Source: CAVSUR01 sp052143655 (GTDB taxonomy: Bacteria > Actinomycetota > Actinomycetes > Streptosporangiales > Streptosporangiaceae). From it: a stretch of DNA of 38,841 nt. Every line of letters begins with the position of its first letter. Position 1 is the stretch's first letter. The notes below the pieces were generated by a model, which had not been told where the DNA came from, searched no databases, and saw only the letters and a program-made list of their open reading frames with translations. The position numbers were made by a program, and so were the translations under genes. Of this stretch, positions 15,508-23,444 are shown one piece after another. The stretch covers positions 1-38,841 of the forward strand of contig JBKQSL010000192.1 in assembly GCA_052143655.1 (NCBI GenBank). Direction: 5' to 3'.

Positions 15508-16503
15508 ATGAAAAAGCTCATCAACGACCCCGCTGACGTGGTCAAGGAGGCGCTGGCGGGCGTCGCCGCAGCCTACGGTGACCGGCTGCGGGTCATGACC
15601 GACCCGGCCTACCTGGTCAGGGCCGACGCCCCGGTAGCGGGCAAGGTCGGGCTGGTCTCGGGCGGCGGGTCGGGGCACGAGCCCATGCACGGCGGCTTCG
15701 TCGGGCCAGGCATGCTGGATGCCGCCTGCCCCGGCGAGGTGTTCACCTCTCCGACACCCGATCAGATGCTGGCGGCCACCAAGGCCGTCGACGGCGGGGC
15801 CGGCGTCCTGCACATCGTGAAGAACTACACCGGCGACATCCTCAACTTCGAGATGGCTGCCGACCTGGCCAGGGAAGAGAACATCAACGTCGAGGCCGTC
15901 GTGATCAACGACGACGTGGCCGTGCAGGACAGCCTGTACACGGCAGGCCGCCGCGGCGTCGGCGCGACGGTGCTGGCCGAGAAGATCTGCGGCGCCGCCG
16001 CGGAGCAGCGGCAGTCCCTGGCCGAGGTCGCCGAGCTGTGCCGCAAGGTCAACGCCAACGCGCGGAGCATGGGCATGGCTCTTACCTCCTGCACCGTCCC
16101 CGCGGCCGGCAAGCCGACCTTCGAGCTCGGCCCGGCCGAGATGGAGATCGGCATCGGGATCCACGGCGAGCCGGGCCGGGAGCGCAAGCCGCTCGCGCCC
16201 GCCCGCGAGGTGGTCGAGATGCTGGCCGGGCCCATCGTTTCCGACCTGCCGTTCGAGGCCGGCGACAAGGTGCTGGCCTTCGTCAACTCGATGGGCGGCA
16301 CGCCGCTGATCGAGCTCTACATCCTCTATAACGAGCTGAACCGGTACCTGTCCGGCCGGGGCATCGAGATCAGCCGGAACCTCATCGGCCCGTACATCAC
16401 GTCGCTGGAGATGCAGGGCTGCTCTATCACCCTGCTCAAGCTGGATGACGAGCTCACGCAGCTATGGGATGCGCCGGTCAGCACGCCCGGCCTTCGGTGG
16501 TGA
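15508..16503 (+). CDS. dhaK: Dihydroxyacetone kinase, DHA-binding subunit DhaK, 331 aa
   Basis: DhaK binds dihydroxyacetone covalently to a histidine and receives phosphate from DhaL. The family marks are here: SGGGSGHEPMHGGFVG near residues 51-66, HIVKNYTGD, INDDVAVQ, and the GIGIHGEPG loop with the substrate histidine. MEIGIGIHGEPG is a near-exact match to PTS-type DhaK. Length is normal. ATG 15508 fits the family N-terminus MKKLINDP. DhaL follows after six bases. The phosphate donor subunit DhaM lies about 9 kb downstream in the same locus, which marks this as the PEP-dependent, not the ATP-dependent, type. Confidence 0.96.
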   Translation: MKKLINDPADVVKEALAGVAAAYGDRLRVMTDPAYLVRADAPVAGKVGLVSGGGSGHEPMHGGFVGPGMLDAACPGEVFTSPTPDQMLAATKAVDGGAGVLHIVKNYTGDILNFEMAADLAREENINVEAVVINDDVAVQDSLYTAGRRGVGATVLAEKICGAAAEQRQSLAEVAELCRKVNANARSMGMALTSCTVPAAGKPTFELGPAEMEIGIGIHGEPGRERKPLAPAREVVEMLAGPIVSDLPFEAGDKVLAFVNSMGGTPLIELYILYNELNRYLSGRGIEISRNLIGPYITSLEMQGCSITLLKLDDELTQLWDAPVSTPGLRW

Positions 16504-16509
16504 GGCCGG

Positions 16510-17139
16510 GTGCCAGTTTCCTTCCGTCAGGTGCGGGAGTGGGTGGAGGCCTTCGCCCGGGTCGTCGCGGAGAACCGGGAGTACCTGACCGAACTTGACT
16601 CGGCGATCGGGGACGCCGATCACGGGATCAACATGAACCGGGGGATGCAGGCCGTCCTGCCGAAGCTGGACGGGATCAGCGATGACGTCGGCGCACTGCT
16701 GAAATCGGTGGGCATGACGCTGGTCTCCACGGTGGGCGGCGCCAGCGGGCCCCTCTACGGGACCTTGTTCCTGCAGATGGGGACGGCTACCGCCGGCAAG
16801 GCCGAGCTGACCCTGGCGGACTGGGCAGCCGCCCTGGCCGCCGGGGTGGCCGGAGTGCAGCGGCGCGGCAGGGCCGAGCTCGGCGACAAGACGATGATCG
16901 ACGCGCTCAGCCCGGCGGTCGACGCGCTCAATGCCGCGCTCGGCGAAGGCGCAGGCCTGCCGGACGCGCTGGCCAGGTCGGCCGGTGCCGCGCAGGACGG
17001 CATGAAGGCCACCATCCCGCTGGTAGCCCGCAAGGGCCGGGCCAGCTACCTGGGCGAGCGCAGCGCGGGGCATCAGGATCCCGGCGCCACCTCATCCTGG
17101 CTGCTGGTGTCGGCGGCCGCCGATGTGTTCGGCACTTAG
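16510..17139 (+). CDS. dhaL: Dihydroxyacetone kinase, ADP-binding subunit DhaL, 209 aa
   Basis: The Mg-ADP-binding loop DSAIGDADHGINMNRG contains the three conserved aspartates, and VGGASGPLYGT, GDKTMIDAL and the final GATSSWLL segment complete the DhaL fold. In the PTS-type enzyme, ADP stays bound as a coenzyme. It is phosphorylated by DhaM and passes phosphate to dihydroxyacetone on DhaK. The start is GTG 16510, six bases after the dhaK stop, so the two are surely co-translated. Length and motifs are those of a stand-alone DhaL rather than the C-terminal domain of an ATP-type kinase. Confidence 0.95.
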   Translation: MPVSFRQVREWVEAFARVVAENREYLTELDSAIGDADHGINMNRGMQAVLPKLDGISDDVGALLKSVGMTLVSTVGGASGPLYGTLFLQMGTATAGKAELTLADWAAALAAGVAGVQRRGRAELGDKTMIDALSPAVDALNAALGEGAGLPDALARSAGAAQDGMKATIPLVARKGRASYLGERSAGHQDPGATSSWLLVSAAADVFGT

Positions 17140-17199
17140 CAGGCCGCGGTAGCTGGCCTGAGTAACGACAGCAGGAACAAGAGCTAGGGAGAGCCAACG

Positions 17200-18696
17200 A
17201 TGGCTGATTACGTGGGCGCACTGGACCAGGGCACCACTTCTACCCGATTCATGATCTTCGACCACCGCGGCCAGGTTAAGGCCATCGACCAGCGCGAGCA
17301 CGAGCAGATCTTCCCGCGCCCGGGCTGGGTCGAGCATGACGCCAGGGAAATCTGGGAGCGCAGCCAGCAGGTGATCGCCGAGGGGCTGAGCAATGCGGGC
17401 CTGGCGGCCAGCGACCTGGCGGCGGTCGGGATCACCAACCAGCGCGAGACCACCGTGGTGTGGGACAAGGCCACCGGCGAGCCGATCCACAACGCGGTCG
17501 TCTGGCAGGACACCCGCACCGACACGATCTGCAACGAGCTTGCCGCCGACGGCGGGCAGGACCGGTTCCGGGGCACCACCGGGCTGCCAATCGCCACCTA
17601 CTTCTCCGGGCCCAAGATCAAGTGGCTGCTGGACAATGTCGAGGGAGCCCGGCAGCGCGCGGAAGCCGGCGAGCTGGCGTTCGGCAACATCGACACCTGG
17701 TGCATCTGGAACCTCACCGGCGGCCCGAACGGGGGCGCCCATGTCACCGACGTCACCAACGCGAGCCGCACATTGCTGATGGACCTGCGCACACTGCAGT
17801 GGGACGAAGGGATCCTGGAGACGCTCGGCATCCCGAGAGCCATGCTCCCCGAGATCGGATCCTCCAGCCAGGTCTACGGCGAGGCCGCCGGCACCCTGGC
17901 CGGCATCCCGGTATCCGGTGACCTGGGTGACCAGCAGGCCGCGCTGTTCGGCCAGACCTGCTACTCGGTGGGCGAGGCCAAGAACACCTACGGCACCGGC
18001 AACTTCCTCGTGCTCAACACGGGCACCACCCCGGTGGCGTCCAAGAGCGGCCTGATCACCGGGCTGGCCTACAAGATCGGCGACCAGGCCGCCACGTACA
18101 TGCTGGAAGGATCCATCGCCATCACCGGGGCCCTGGTGCAGTGGCTGCGCGACAACCTCAAGATGTTCGGGGCGTCGTCGGAGGTGGAATCGCTGGCCAG
18201 GTCGGTCGAGGACAACGGCGGGGTGTACTTCGTGCCCGCGTTCTCCGGCCTGTTCGCGCCGTACTGGCGCAGCGACGCGCGCGGTGCCATCTGCGGCCTG
18301 ACCCGGTTCGTCACCGCCGGGCACCTCGCCAGGGCCGCGCTCGAGGCGACCGCCTGGCAGAGCAAGGAGGTCGTGGACGCCATGAACGCCGACTCCGGGG
18401 TGGAGCTCACCTCGCTGAAGGTCGACGGCGGGATGGTGGTCAACGACCTGCTGATGCAGTTCCAGGCCGACATCCTGGACGTGCCGGTGATCCGGCCGAC
18501 CGTGTCGGAGACCACCGCGCTCGGTGCCGCGTACGCAGCCGGCCTGGCGGTCGGCTTCTGGCGCGAGGTCGAGGACCTGCGGGAGAACTGGGGCAAGGAC
18601 AAGCAGTGGGACCCCGACATGGACCCGGCCCGGCGCGACCGCGAGTACGCGCTGTGGAAGAAGGCAGTCACCAGGACCTTCGACTGGGTGGAGTAA
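17200..18696 (+). CDS. glpK: Glycerol kinase, 498 aa
   Basis: This is a full-length FGGY kinase with glycerol-kinase marks: DQGTTSTRFMIFD at the N-terminus, GITNQRETTVVWD with the glycerol-contacting Arg-Glu pair, QDTRTD, GDLGDQQAALFGQ with the catalytic Asp, and YGTGNFLVLNTG. It makes sn-glycerol 3-phosphate from glycerol and ATP in the cytoplasm. The start ATG 17200 has GGGAGAG upstream. It ends the glpF-dhaK-dhaL-glpK block and is followed by a strong hairpin. The product feeds the two G3P dehydrogenase systems and the lipid genes downstream. Confidence 0.97.
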   Translation: MADYVGALDQGTTSTRFMIFDHRGQVKAIDQREHEQIFPRPGWVEHDAREIWERSQQVIAEGLSNAGLAASDLAAVGITNQRETTVVWDKATGEPIHNAVVWQDTRTDTICNELAADGGQDRFRGTTGLPIATYFSGPKIKWLLDNVEGARQRAEAGELAFGNIDTWCIWNLTGGPNGGAHVTDVTNASRTLLMDLRTLQWDEGILETLGIPRAMLPEIGSSSQVYGEAAGTLAGIPVSGDLGDQQAALFGQTCYSVGEAKNTYGTGNFLVLNTGTTPVASKSGLITGLAYKIGDQAATYMLEGSIAITGALVQWLRDNLKMFGASSEVESLARSVEDNGGVYFVPAFSGLFAPYWRSDARGAICGLTRFVTAGHLARAALEATAWQSKEVVDAMNADSGVELTSLKVDGGMVVNDLLMQFQADILDVPVIRPTVSETTALGAAYAAGLAVGFWREVEDLRENWGKDKQWDPDMDPARRDREYALWKKAVTRTFDWVE

Positions 18697-18704
18697 CGGA
18701 CTAA

Positions 18705-18747
18705 GCGTCATGCGGCCGGGGGCTTGCGGCCTCCGGCCGCATGACGT
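18705..18747 (+). terminator. Terminator after glpK
   Basis: A 14-bp perfect inverted repeat (18706-18719 with 18733-18746) extends through a G-U pair and three more pairs to about 18 bp, with a TTGCG loop. It starts eight bases after the glpK stop. It separates the uptake and kinase block from the dehydrogenase block, so the latter needs read-through or its own promoter. Confidence 0.8.
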
Positions 18748-18875
18748 TGGCCTCTGGGGAGCGCCCCCCGGCCGCGGTGATGCTGAGTTCGTGTGGCGGG
18801 GCGGTGCCTCCCCTGCGCCGTGCCGCCGCAGCGGGCGGGCCGCCTGCAGCCGCGGCCCGGCGGGAGGTGGGCCGG

Positions 18876-20051
18876 ATGACCCAGAGGACATCCCCGGCGC
18901 ACGTCATCATCATCGGCGGCGGTGCCACCGGTGCCGGGGTCGCCCACGACCTGACGCTCCGCGGCATCCACGTGACGCTGCTTGAGCGCGGAGAGCTGAC
19001 ATCCGGCACGACCGGCCGCCACCACGGGCTGCTGCACAGCGGCGCGCGGTATGCGGTCAGCGACCGGCAGTCGGCGGTCGAGTGCATCGAGGAGAACCGC
19101 ATCCTGCGCGCGATCGCGCCGGGGTCGTTCGAGGAGAACGGCGGCCTGTTCGTCGCGCTGACCGACGAGGACATGGATTACCTGGAGGTATTCCTCGACG
19201 GGTGCGCGAAGAGCGGGATACCGACCGTGATCCGCAAGCCCGCGGCCGCGCTCGCGCTGGAGCCGAACCTTAACCCGGCCGTCAAGATGGCCGTGGAAGT
19301 GCCCGACGCGACCGTCGATCCGATGCGGCTGGTCCTGCGCTTCTTCGCGACCGCCCGGCACGGCGGCGCGGACCTGCGGCCTTTTACCGAGGTGACCGGG
19401 CTGCTCATGCACGAGCACGTGGTCACCGGCGTGCTCGCCCGCGACTATCTCGCCGACCGGGACTGCGAGCTGCGCGCCGACCTGGTGGTGAACGCGGCCG
19501 GGCCCTGGTCAGGCCAGGTCGGGGCGATGGCCGGGGTGAACGTGCCAATGCAGCCCTCGCCCGGCGTGCTGCTGGCACTGCGCGGGCGGCTGTGCGACCG
19601 GGTGCTGAACCGGCTGCATAAATCCGGCGACGGCGACATCATCGTCCCGCAGCGCGAGCTGTCGGTGGTGGGGACGAGCTCGTGGGTCGTCGAGGATCCT
19701 GACGACATCTCGGTACCCGAAGATCACGTGGCGATGATGTACCGGGAAGGCGCGATGCTCATCCCGGAAGTGGCCGCAGCGCCCCGGCGGGCGGCCTGGT
19801 CGGCGGTGCGCCCGCTGGTCGGCGGCGGCGCCAGCAGCGGCCGGGAGCTGTCGCGCACCTTCGAGTGCTTCGATCATCAGCGGTCCGAGGGCATCGGCGG
19901 CCTGCTGACGATCACCGGGGGCAAGGCCACCACGCTGCGCGCCATGGGCGAGGCGGCGGCCGACATGGTCTGCGCCCGGCTCGGCCTGCAGGCTGCCTGC
20001 CGGACGCGGCAGACCGTGCTGCTGCCGCACACCGCCTACTACGAGCACTGA
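18876..20051 (+). CDS. Short GlpA-like FAD-dependent glycerol-3-phosphate dehydrogenase, 391 aa
   Basis: The N-terminus has the FAD Rossmann loop GGGATGAG (14-21), then the GlpA/GlpD mark SGTTGRHHGLLHSGARYAV, ATVDPMRLV, VVNAAGPWSGQ, GDIIVPQRELSVVGTSSW and LLTITGGKATTLR. It is closely related to the GlpA encoded 3 kb downstream, but stops after the flavoprotein and lacks the C-terminal [2Fe-2S] BFD-like domain. ATG 18876 has GGGAGG at seven bases. Three genes resembling succinate dehydrogenase iron-sulfur and membrane subunits follow within 16 bp or less, so its electrons probably go to them instead of to GlpB/GlpC. The substrate is most likely G3P; a related 2-hydroxy acid cannot be excluded. 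Confidence 0.85.
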   Translation: MTQRTSPAHVIIIGGGATGAGVAHDLTLRGIHVTLLERGELTSGTTGRHHGLLHSGARYAVSDRQSAVECIEENRILRAIAPGSFEENGGLFVALTDEDMDYLEVFLDGCAKSGIPTVIRKPAAALALEPNLNPAVKMAVEVPDATVDPMRLVLRFFATARHGGADLRPFTEVTGLLMHEHVVTGVLARDYLADRDCELRADLVVNAAGPWSGQVGAMAGVNVPMQPSPGVLLALRGRLCDRVLNRLHKSGDGDIIVPQRELSVVGTSSWVVEDPDDISVPEDHVAMMYREGAMLIPEVAAAPRRAAWSAVRPLVGGGASSGRELSRTFECFDHQRSEGIGGLLTITGGKATTLRAMGEAAADMVCARLGLQAACRTRQTVLLPHTAYYEH

Positions 20052-20067
20052 GAAGGAGGCGGGGACG

Positions 20068-20853
20068 ATGGCGGCCACGACGGAACACGGTCAGCAGGCA
20101 GCCGCCCCGGCCGGCGAACGGCGGGTCCTGCGGGTAGCCCGGTCCGGCCCGGGCTCGACCCGGCCCAGGGTGGACTCCTATGCGGTGCCGGCCGGCCCGC
20201 ACACCACAGTGCTGGACGCGCTGCGCTACATCCGGCTGCACCTCGACCGCTCCCTGACGCTGCGGTACTCCTGCTGCCATGCCTCGTGCGGGACCTGCGG
20301 CGTGCGCGTCAACGGCCGTGAGGAACTCGCCTGCGTCACCAGCCTGGCCGGGCTTCCCGCCGGGCCGGTGCTGGTCGAGCCGCTGGCCGGTGCCGCCGTT
20401 GAGCACGATCTCGTGATCAGCATGCACGACTTCTATGACAAGATGCGGCCGGCCGGCCGGCCGCTGATCCGGCTCAGCGAGAACGCCCGCGCGGGCTCCC
20501 CGGACCTGAGCGCGGCCGAATCGCTCGTGCGGTTCGAGGACTGCATCGAGTGCGGCCTGTGCATCTCCGCCTGCCCGATCGCTGGCAGCGACGCCCGTTA
20601 TCTCGGGCCGGCTGCCCTCGCCGCGGGCTGGCGGGTCGTGACCGAGCCCCGCGGCGGCGATCCGGAGCCGGTGCTCGACTGGATGGATGACGAGCACGGC
20701 TGCTGGCGCTGTCATGCCAGCTTCGAGTGCAGTGCGGCATGCCCGTCCGGCGTGGACCCGGCCGGCGCCATCATGGCGGTCCGCCGGGAGCTGACGGCGC
20801 GGGAACTGCGCCGCGTCGCGCGCCGGGGCAGGAGGAGGCGGTGCGGGCAATGA
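20068..20853 (+). CDS. Succinate dehydrogenase/fumarate reductase-type iron-sulfur subunit, 261 aa
   Basis: The protein has the SdhB/FrdB order of clusters. A plant-ferredoxin-like domain holds Cys69, Cys74, Cys77 and Cys89 for [2Fe-2S]. The CIECGLCISACP motif (159-170) serves [4Fe-4S]. The C-terminal CWRCHASFECSAACP (212-226) provides the remaining cysteines, including those for a [3Fe-4S] cluster, and the CH next to the quinone site. TVLDALRYI before the first cluster is also typical. In complex II this chain links the flavin to quinone. Here no SdhA is present; the flavoprotein just upstream is GlpA-like. The Arg-rich C-terminus overlaps the next start (ATGA). ATG 20068 follows a GGAGG site. 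Confidence 0.9.
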   Translation: MAATTEHGQQAAAPAGERRVLRVARSGPGSTRPRVDSYAVPAGPHTTVLDALRYIRLHLDRSLTLRYSCCHASCGTCGVRVNGREELACVTSLAGLPAGPVLVEPLAGAAVEHDLVISMHDFYDKMRPAGRPLIRLSENARAGSPDLSAAESLVRFEDCIECGLCISACPIAGSDARYLGPAALAAGWRVVTEPRGGDPEPVLDWMDDEHGCWRCHASFECSAACPSGVDPAGAIMAVRRELTARELRRVARRGRRRRCGQ

Positions 20854-21260
20854 GCGAAGTACTTCCGGCGGGCCGGGCGGCCCCTGGGCGTGCCCGCGGG
20901 GTGCGGGGCTGGGCGCGGCTGCGGGGCAGGCACCTGGGCGGTGTGGCGTTCGTCGCCAGCAGGCTTACCGGCCTGATGATCATCGGGTACCTGTACCTGC
21001 ACCTGGCCGTGCTGTTCCTGCTGACCCGCGGCCCGAGATCATGGCACAGCGTCCTGACCCTGTTCCGGAACCCGTATTTCCGCGGGCTCGAGGCGGTCCT
21101 GATCCTGCTGATCCTGGTGCATGCGCTGAACGGGCTGCGGCTGGTCCTGGTGGGCTCGGGCATCGGCGTGCGCCACCAGAAGGCGATGTTCCTCACCGCG
21201 CTCTCGGCGAGCGCGGTGCTGATCGCCGGAGCGGCGGTCGCGATGTTCGGGGTGGTGTAG
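20850..21260 (+). CDS. SdhC-like cytochrome b membrane subunit, 136 aa
   Basis: Three hydrophobic helices are evident (about 31-58, 78-103 and 112-134). ASRLTGLMIIGYLYLH resembles the S-x-x-x-R-x-T-G start of SdhC, and HALNGLRLVLVG resembles the heme-ligand H-x3-G-x-R motif of the second helix. His51 and His91 are candidate axial heme ligands. The N-terminal 28 residues are basic and cytoplasmic by the positive-inside rule. The ATG overlaps the stop of the iron-sulfur gene, and AGGAGG lies 11 bases upstream. It would anchor the flavo-iron-sulfur pair and form half of the quinone site. Confidence 0.82.
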   Translation: MSEVLPAGRAAPGRARGVRGWARLRGRHLGGVAFVASRLTGLMIIGYLYLHLAVLFLLTRGPRSWHSVLTLFRNPYFRGLEAVLILLILVHALNGLRLVLVGSGIGVRHQKAMFLTALSASAVLIAGAAVAMFGVV

Positions 21261-21263
21261 GCG

Positions 21264-21665
21264 ATGGCAGCTGACATCAGCCGGGAGGCCGGGGACGTCC
21301 GGGGCGCGGCGGCACCGCGACGGCGGCGCGGCACTGTGGCCTGGATCATGCAGGCGGCCTCGGGCACGCTGCTGGTGCTGCTGCTCGGCGTGCACATCGT
21401 CGCGCAGCACTTCGTGGTCAAGGGCGGGCTGCGCAACTACGCGCAGGTCGTGAGCTACCTCGCCAGCCCGGCGGTGCTGGCGATCGAGTGCCTGTTCGTG
21501 GTCGTCCTGATCTGGCACGCGATGCTCGGCCTGCGGGCCATCCTGCTTGACCTGGGTTTCGGCCCGCGGGGCGAAGCGCGGATCACGGCCGCCGTGACGG
21601 TGCTCGGCGCGGCCACCGCCGGGTACAGCTTCTGGGTCCTCACGACGCTCGCCGCGCGAGGCTGA
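21264..21665 (+). CDS. SdhD-like membrane anchor subunit, 133 aa
   Basis: This is a second small three-helix protein (about 26-50, 68-97 and 107-128). Histidines lie in the first helix (LGVHIVAQHF, His44 and His49) and a second H-x3-G-L-R motif (WHAMLGLR, His85) is followed by LLDLG. It starts three bases after the SdhC-like gene, so the two are almost certainly partners. With two histidine-bearing helices in each subunit, the pair could hold one or two b-type hemes. By position and length it is the SdhD equivalent; sequence identity to known SdhD is too low to be sure by eye. Confidence 0.75.
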   Translation: MAADISREAGDVRGAAAPRRRRGTVAWIMQAASGTLLVLLLGVHIVAQHFVVKGGLRNYAQVVSYLASPAVLAIECLFVVVLIWHAMLGLRAILLDLGFGPRGEARITAAVTVLGAATAGYSFWVLTTLAARG

Positions 21666-21761
21666 CCGCTCCCGGCAGCGGTCGGCTCCGGGCTCCGCGG
21701 GGTCTGGGGACGAGCGGGGGCCCGGGGTAAGCTCGTGGTACTTCCTGATGCCGGTGGTGCC

Positions 21762-23444
21762 ATGACCCTGACTGACGTACAGCGCCGTATCCAGGTAGAT
21801 GCTCTCGCCGGGCCCGCCGAATGCGAGGTCCTCGTCATCGGCGGCGGGGCCACCGGCGCCGGAGTGGCCAGGGACGCCGCCATCCGCGGCTATTCCACCA
21901 TCCTGGTCGAGCGGTCAGACCTGGCCACCGGGACCACCGGCCGCTTCCACGGCCTGCTGCACTCCGGCGGCCGCTACGTCGTCAAGGACCCCAAGGCCGC
22001 ACAGGAGTGCTACGTCGAGAACGTCGCGCTGCGGCGGATTGCGGCCGACTGCATCGAGGACACCGGCGGCCTGTTCGTCACCACGCCCATCGACGACCCG
22101 GCCTACGCGGACGTGTTCCGCCGGGCCTGCGCGGACGCGGGCATCCCGGTCGAGGAGATCAGCGTCGCGGCGGCCCTGGCCCGGGAGCCGCGGCTGAACC
22201 CGCGGATCTCGCGCGCCTTCCTCGTCCCCGATGCCACCATCGACGCCTGGAAGACCGTCTGGACATGCGCCCGGTCCGCGGTCGAGCACGGAGCCCGGAT
22301 CCTGCCCTATCACGAAGTCGTCGACATGCTCACCGGCGATGGCCGGGTCACCGGGGCACGGGTGCGCGGGCCCGGCGGGCAGGAGGCCGAGATCCGCGCC
22401 GAGGTCGTCGTGAACGCAGCGGGCGCGTGGGCGGGCCATATCGCCGGCCTGGCCGGCTGCAGGGTCAGCGTGCTTCCCGGCAAGGGAATCATGGTGGCCA
22501 CCAACCACCGGCTGGTGCAGACGGTGATCAACCGCTGCGACATGCCCGCCGACGGGGACATCCTGGTGCCGATCCGGACCGTCAGCGTCATCGGCACCAC
22601 CGACTCGCGGGTCGACGACCCCGACGATGACTCGATTCCGCCCGGCGAAGTCGAGCAGATGCTGGAGGCCGGCGAGAACCTGGTCCCCGGGTTCCGCCAG
22701 GCGCGGATCCTGCGGGCCTGGTCGGGGGCCCGGCCGCTGTTCCAGGACCACCAGCCGGCCGAGAGCCGGGACGTGACCCGCGCCCATGCCGTCCTCGATC
22801 ACCAGGACCGGGACGGCGTCTCCCGGTTCCTGACCATCACCGGCGGGAAGTTCTGCACCTTCCGGCTGATGGCGGAGGATGCGGTGGACGCCGTGGGCAC
22901 CGCGCTCGGCTCGGCCCGGCCGTGCCGGACCGCCGATGAGCCGCTGCCCGACTCCCAGGATGGCCGGTTCTACTGGATCGGCGCGCGGCTGGCCAGGCGC
23001 GAGCAGACCCTGCACGACGACCAGCTGGTCTGCGAGTGCGAGCTGATCCGGCGGAGCCGGCTGGAAGAGGCGATGGCCCAGCGGGGCAGCGCCAGCCTGG
23101 ACGACATCCGCCGGGTGCTCCGGCTGGGCATGGGACCGTGCCAGGGCGGGTTCTGCATCTTCCGGGCGACCGGGATCCTGCATCAGCAGATGCACCTGTC
23201 CGCCCCGCAGGCCAACCAGGCCCTGCTCGACTTCCTGCAGGAACGCTGGAAGGGGGTGCAGCCGCTGCTGCACGGCGACCAGCTGCGGCAGGCCTGGCTG
23301 GACGACTGGATCTTCCAGGGCGTGCTGGATGTGGAGCACCTGCCGCAGCCGGGCGCCCCGGGCCAGGGCAGCCCGGGCCAGGGCAGCCCCGCGTTCCCGG
23401 CGGAGGCGGCCGGGGAGCGAGCCGAGCGGCAGGCACAGCCTTGA
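21762..23444 (+). CDS. glpA: Anaerobic-type glycerol-3-phosphate dehydrogenase subunit A, 560 aa
   Basis: This is a full-length GlpA. The FAD loop GGGATGAG is at 27-34, followed by TGTTGRFHGLLHSGGRYVV, VVNAAGAWAGHIA and FLTITGGKFCTFRLM. A C-terminal BFD-like domain carries C424-x-C426 and C460-x4-C465 for a [2Fe-2S] cluster. It oxidises G3P to DHAP and passes electrons to GlpB/GlpC. ATG 21762 begins where similarity begins; a GTG at 21735 would add nine residues, and neither has a strong ribosome site. The tail has a duplicated PGQGS motif. Its stop overlaps the TTG of glpB (TTGA). A 96-bp gap separates it from the SdhD-like gene. Confidence 0.94.
   Translation: MTLTDVQRRIQVDALAGPAECEVLVIGGGATGAGVARDAAIRGYSTILVERSDLATGTTGRFHGLLHSGGRYVVKDPKAAQECYVENVALRRIAADCIEDTGGLFVTTPIDDPAYADVFRRACADAGIPVEEISVAAALAREPRLNPRISRAFLVPDATIDAWKTVWTCARSAVEHGARILPYHEVVDMLTGDGRVTGARVRGPGGQEAEIRAEVVVNAAGAWAGHIAGLAGCRVSVLPGKGIMVATNHRLVQTVINRCDMPADGDILVPIRTVSVIGTTDSRVDDPDDDSIPPGEVEQMLEAGENLVPGFRQARILRAWSGARPLFQDHQPAESRDVTRAHAVLDHQDRDGVSRFLTITGGKFCTFRLMAEDAVDAVGTALGSARPCRTADEPLPDSQDGRFYWIGARLARREQTLHDDQLVCECELIRRSRLEEAMAQRGSASLDDIRRVLRLGMGPCQGGFCIFRATGILHQQMHLSAPQANQALLDFLQERWKGVQPLLHGDQLRQAWLDDWIFQGVLDVEHLPQPGAPGQGSPGQGSPAFPAEAAGERAERQAQP

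Noticed and set aside
17092..18891. A 599-codon open frame on the minus strand
   Set aside because: It is the antisense of glpK, with no ribosome site and no recognisable domain.
18876..20051. The flavoprotein as SdhA or L-aspartate oxidase, because SdhB/C/D-like genes follow
   Set aside because: The TTGRHHGLLHSGARY and TGGKATTLR segments are GlpA/GlpD-like. The SdhA capping domain and its catalytic Arg/His motifs are absent, and the length is far below that of SdhA.
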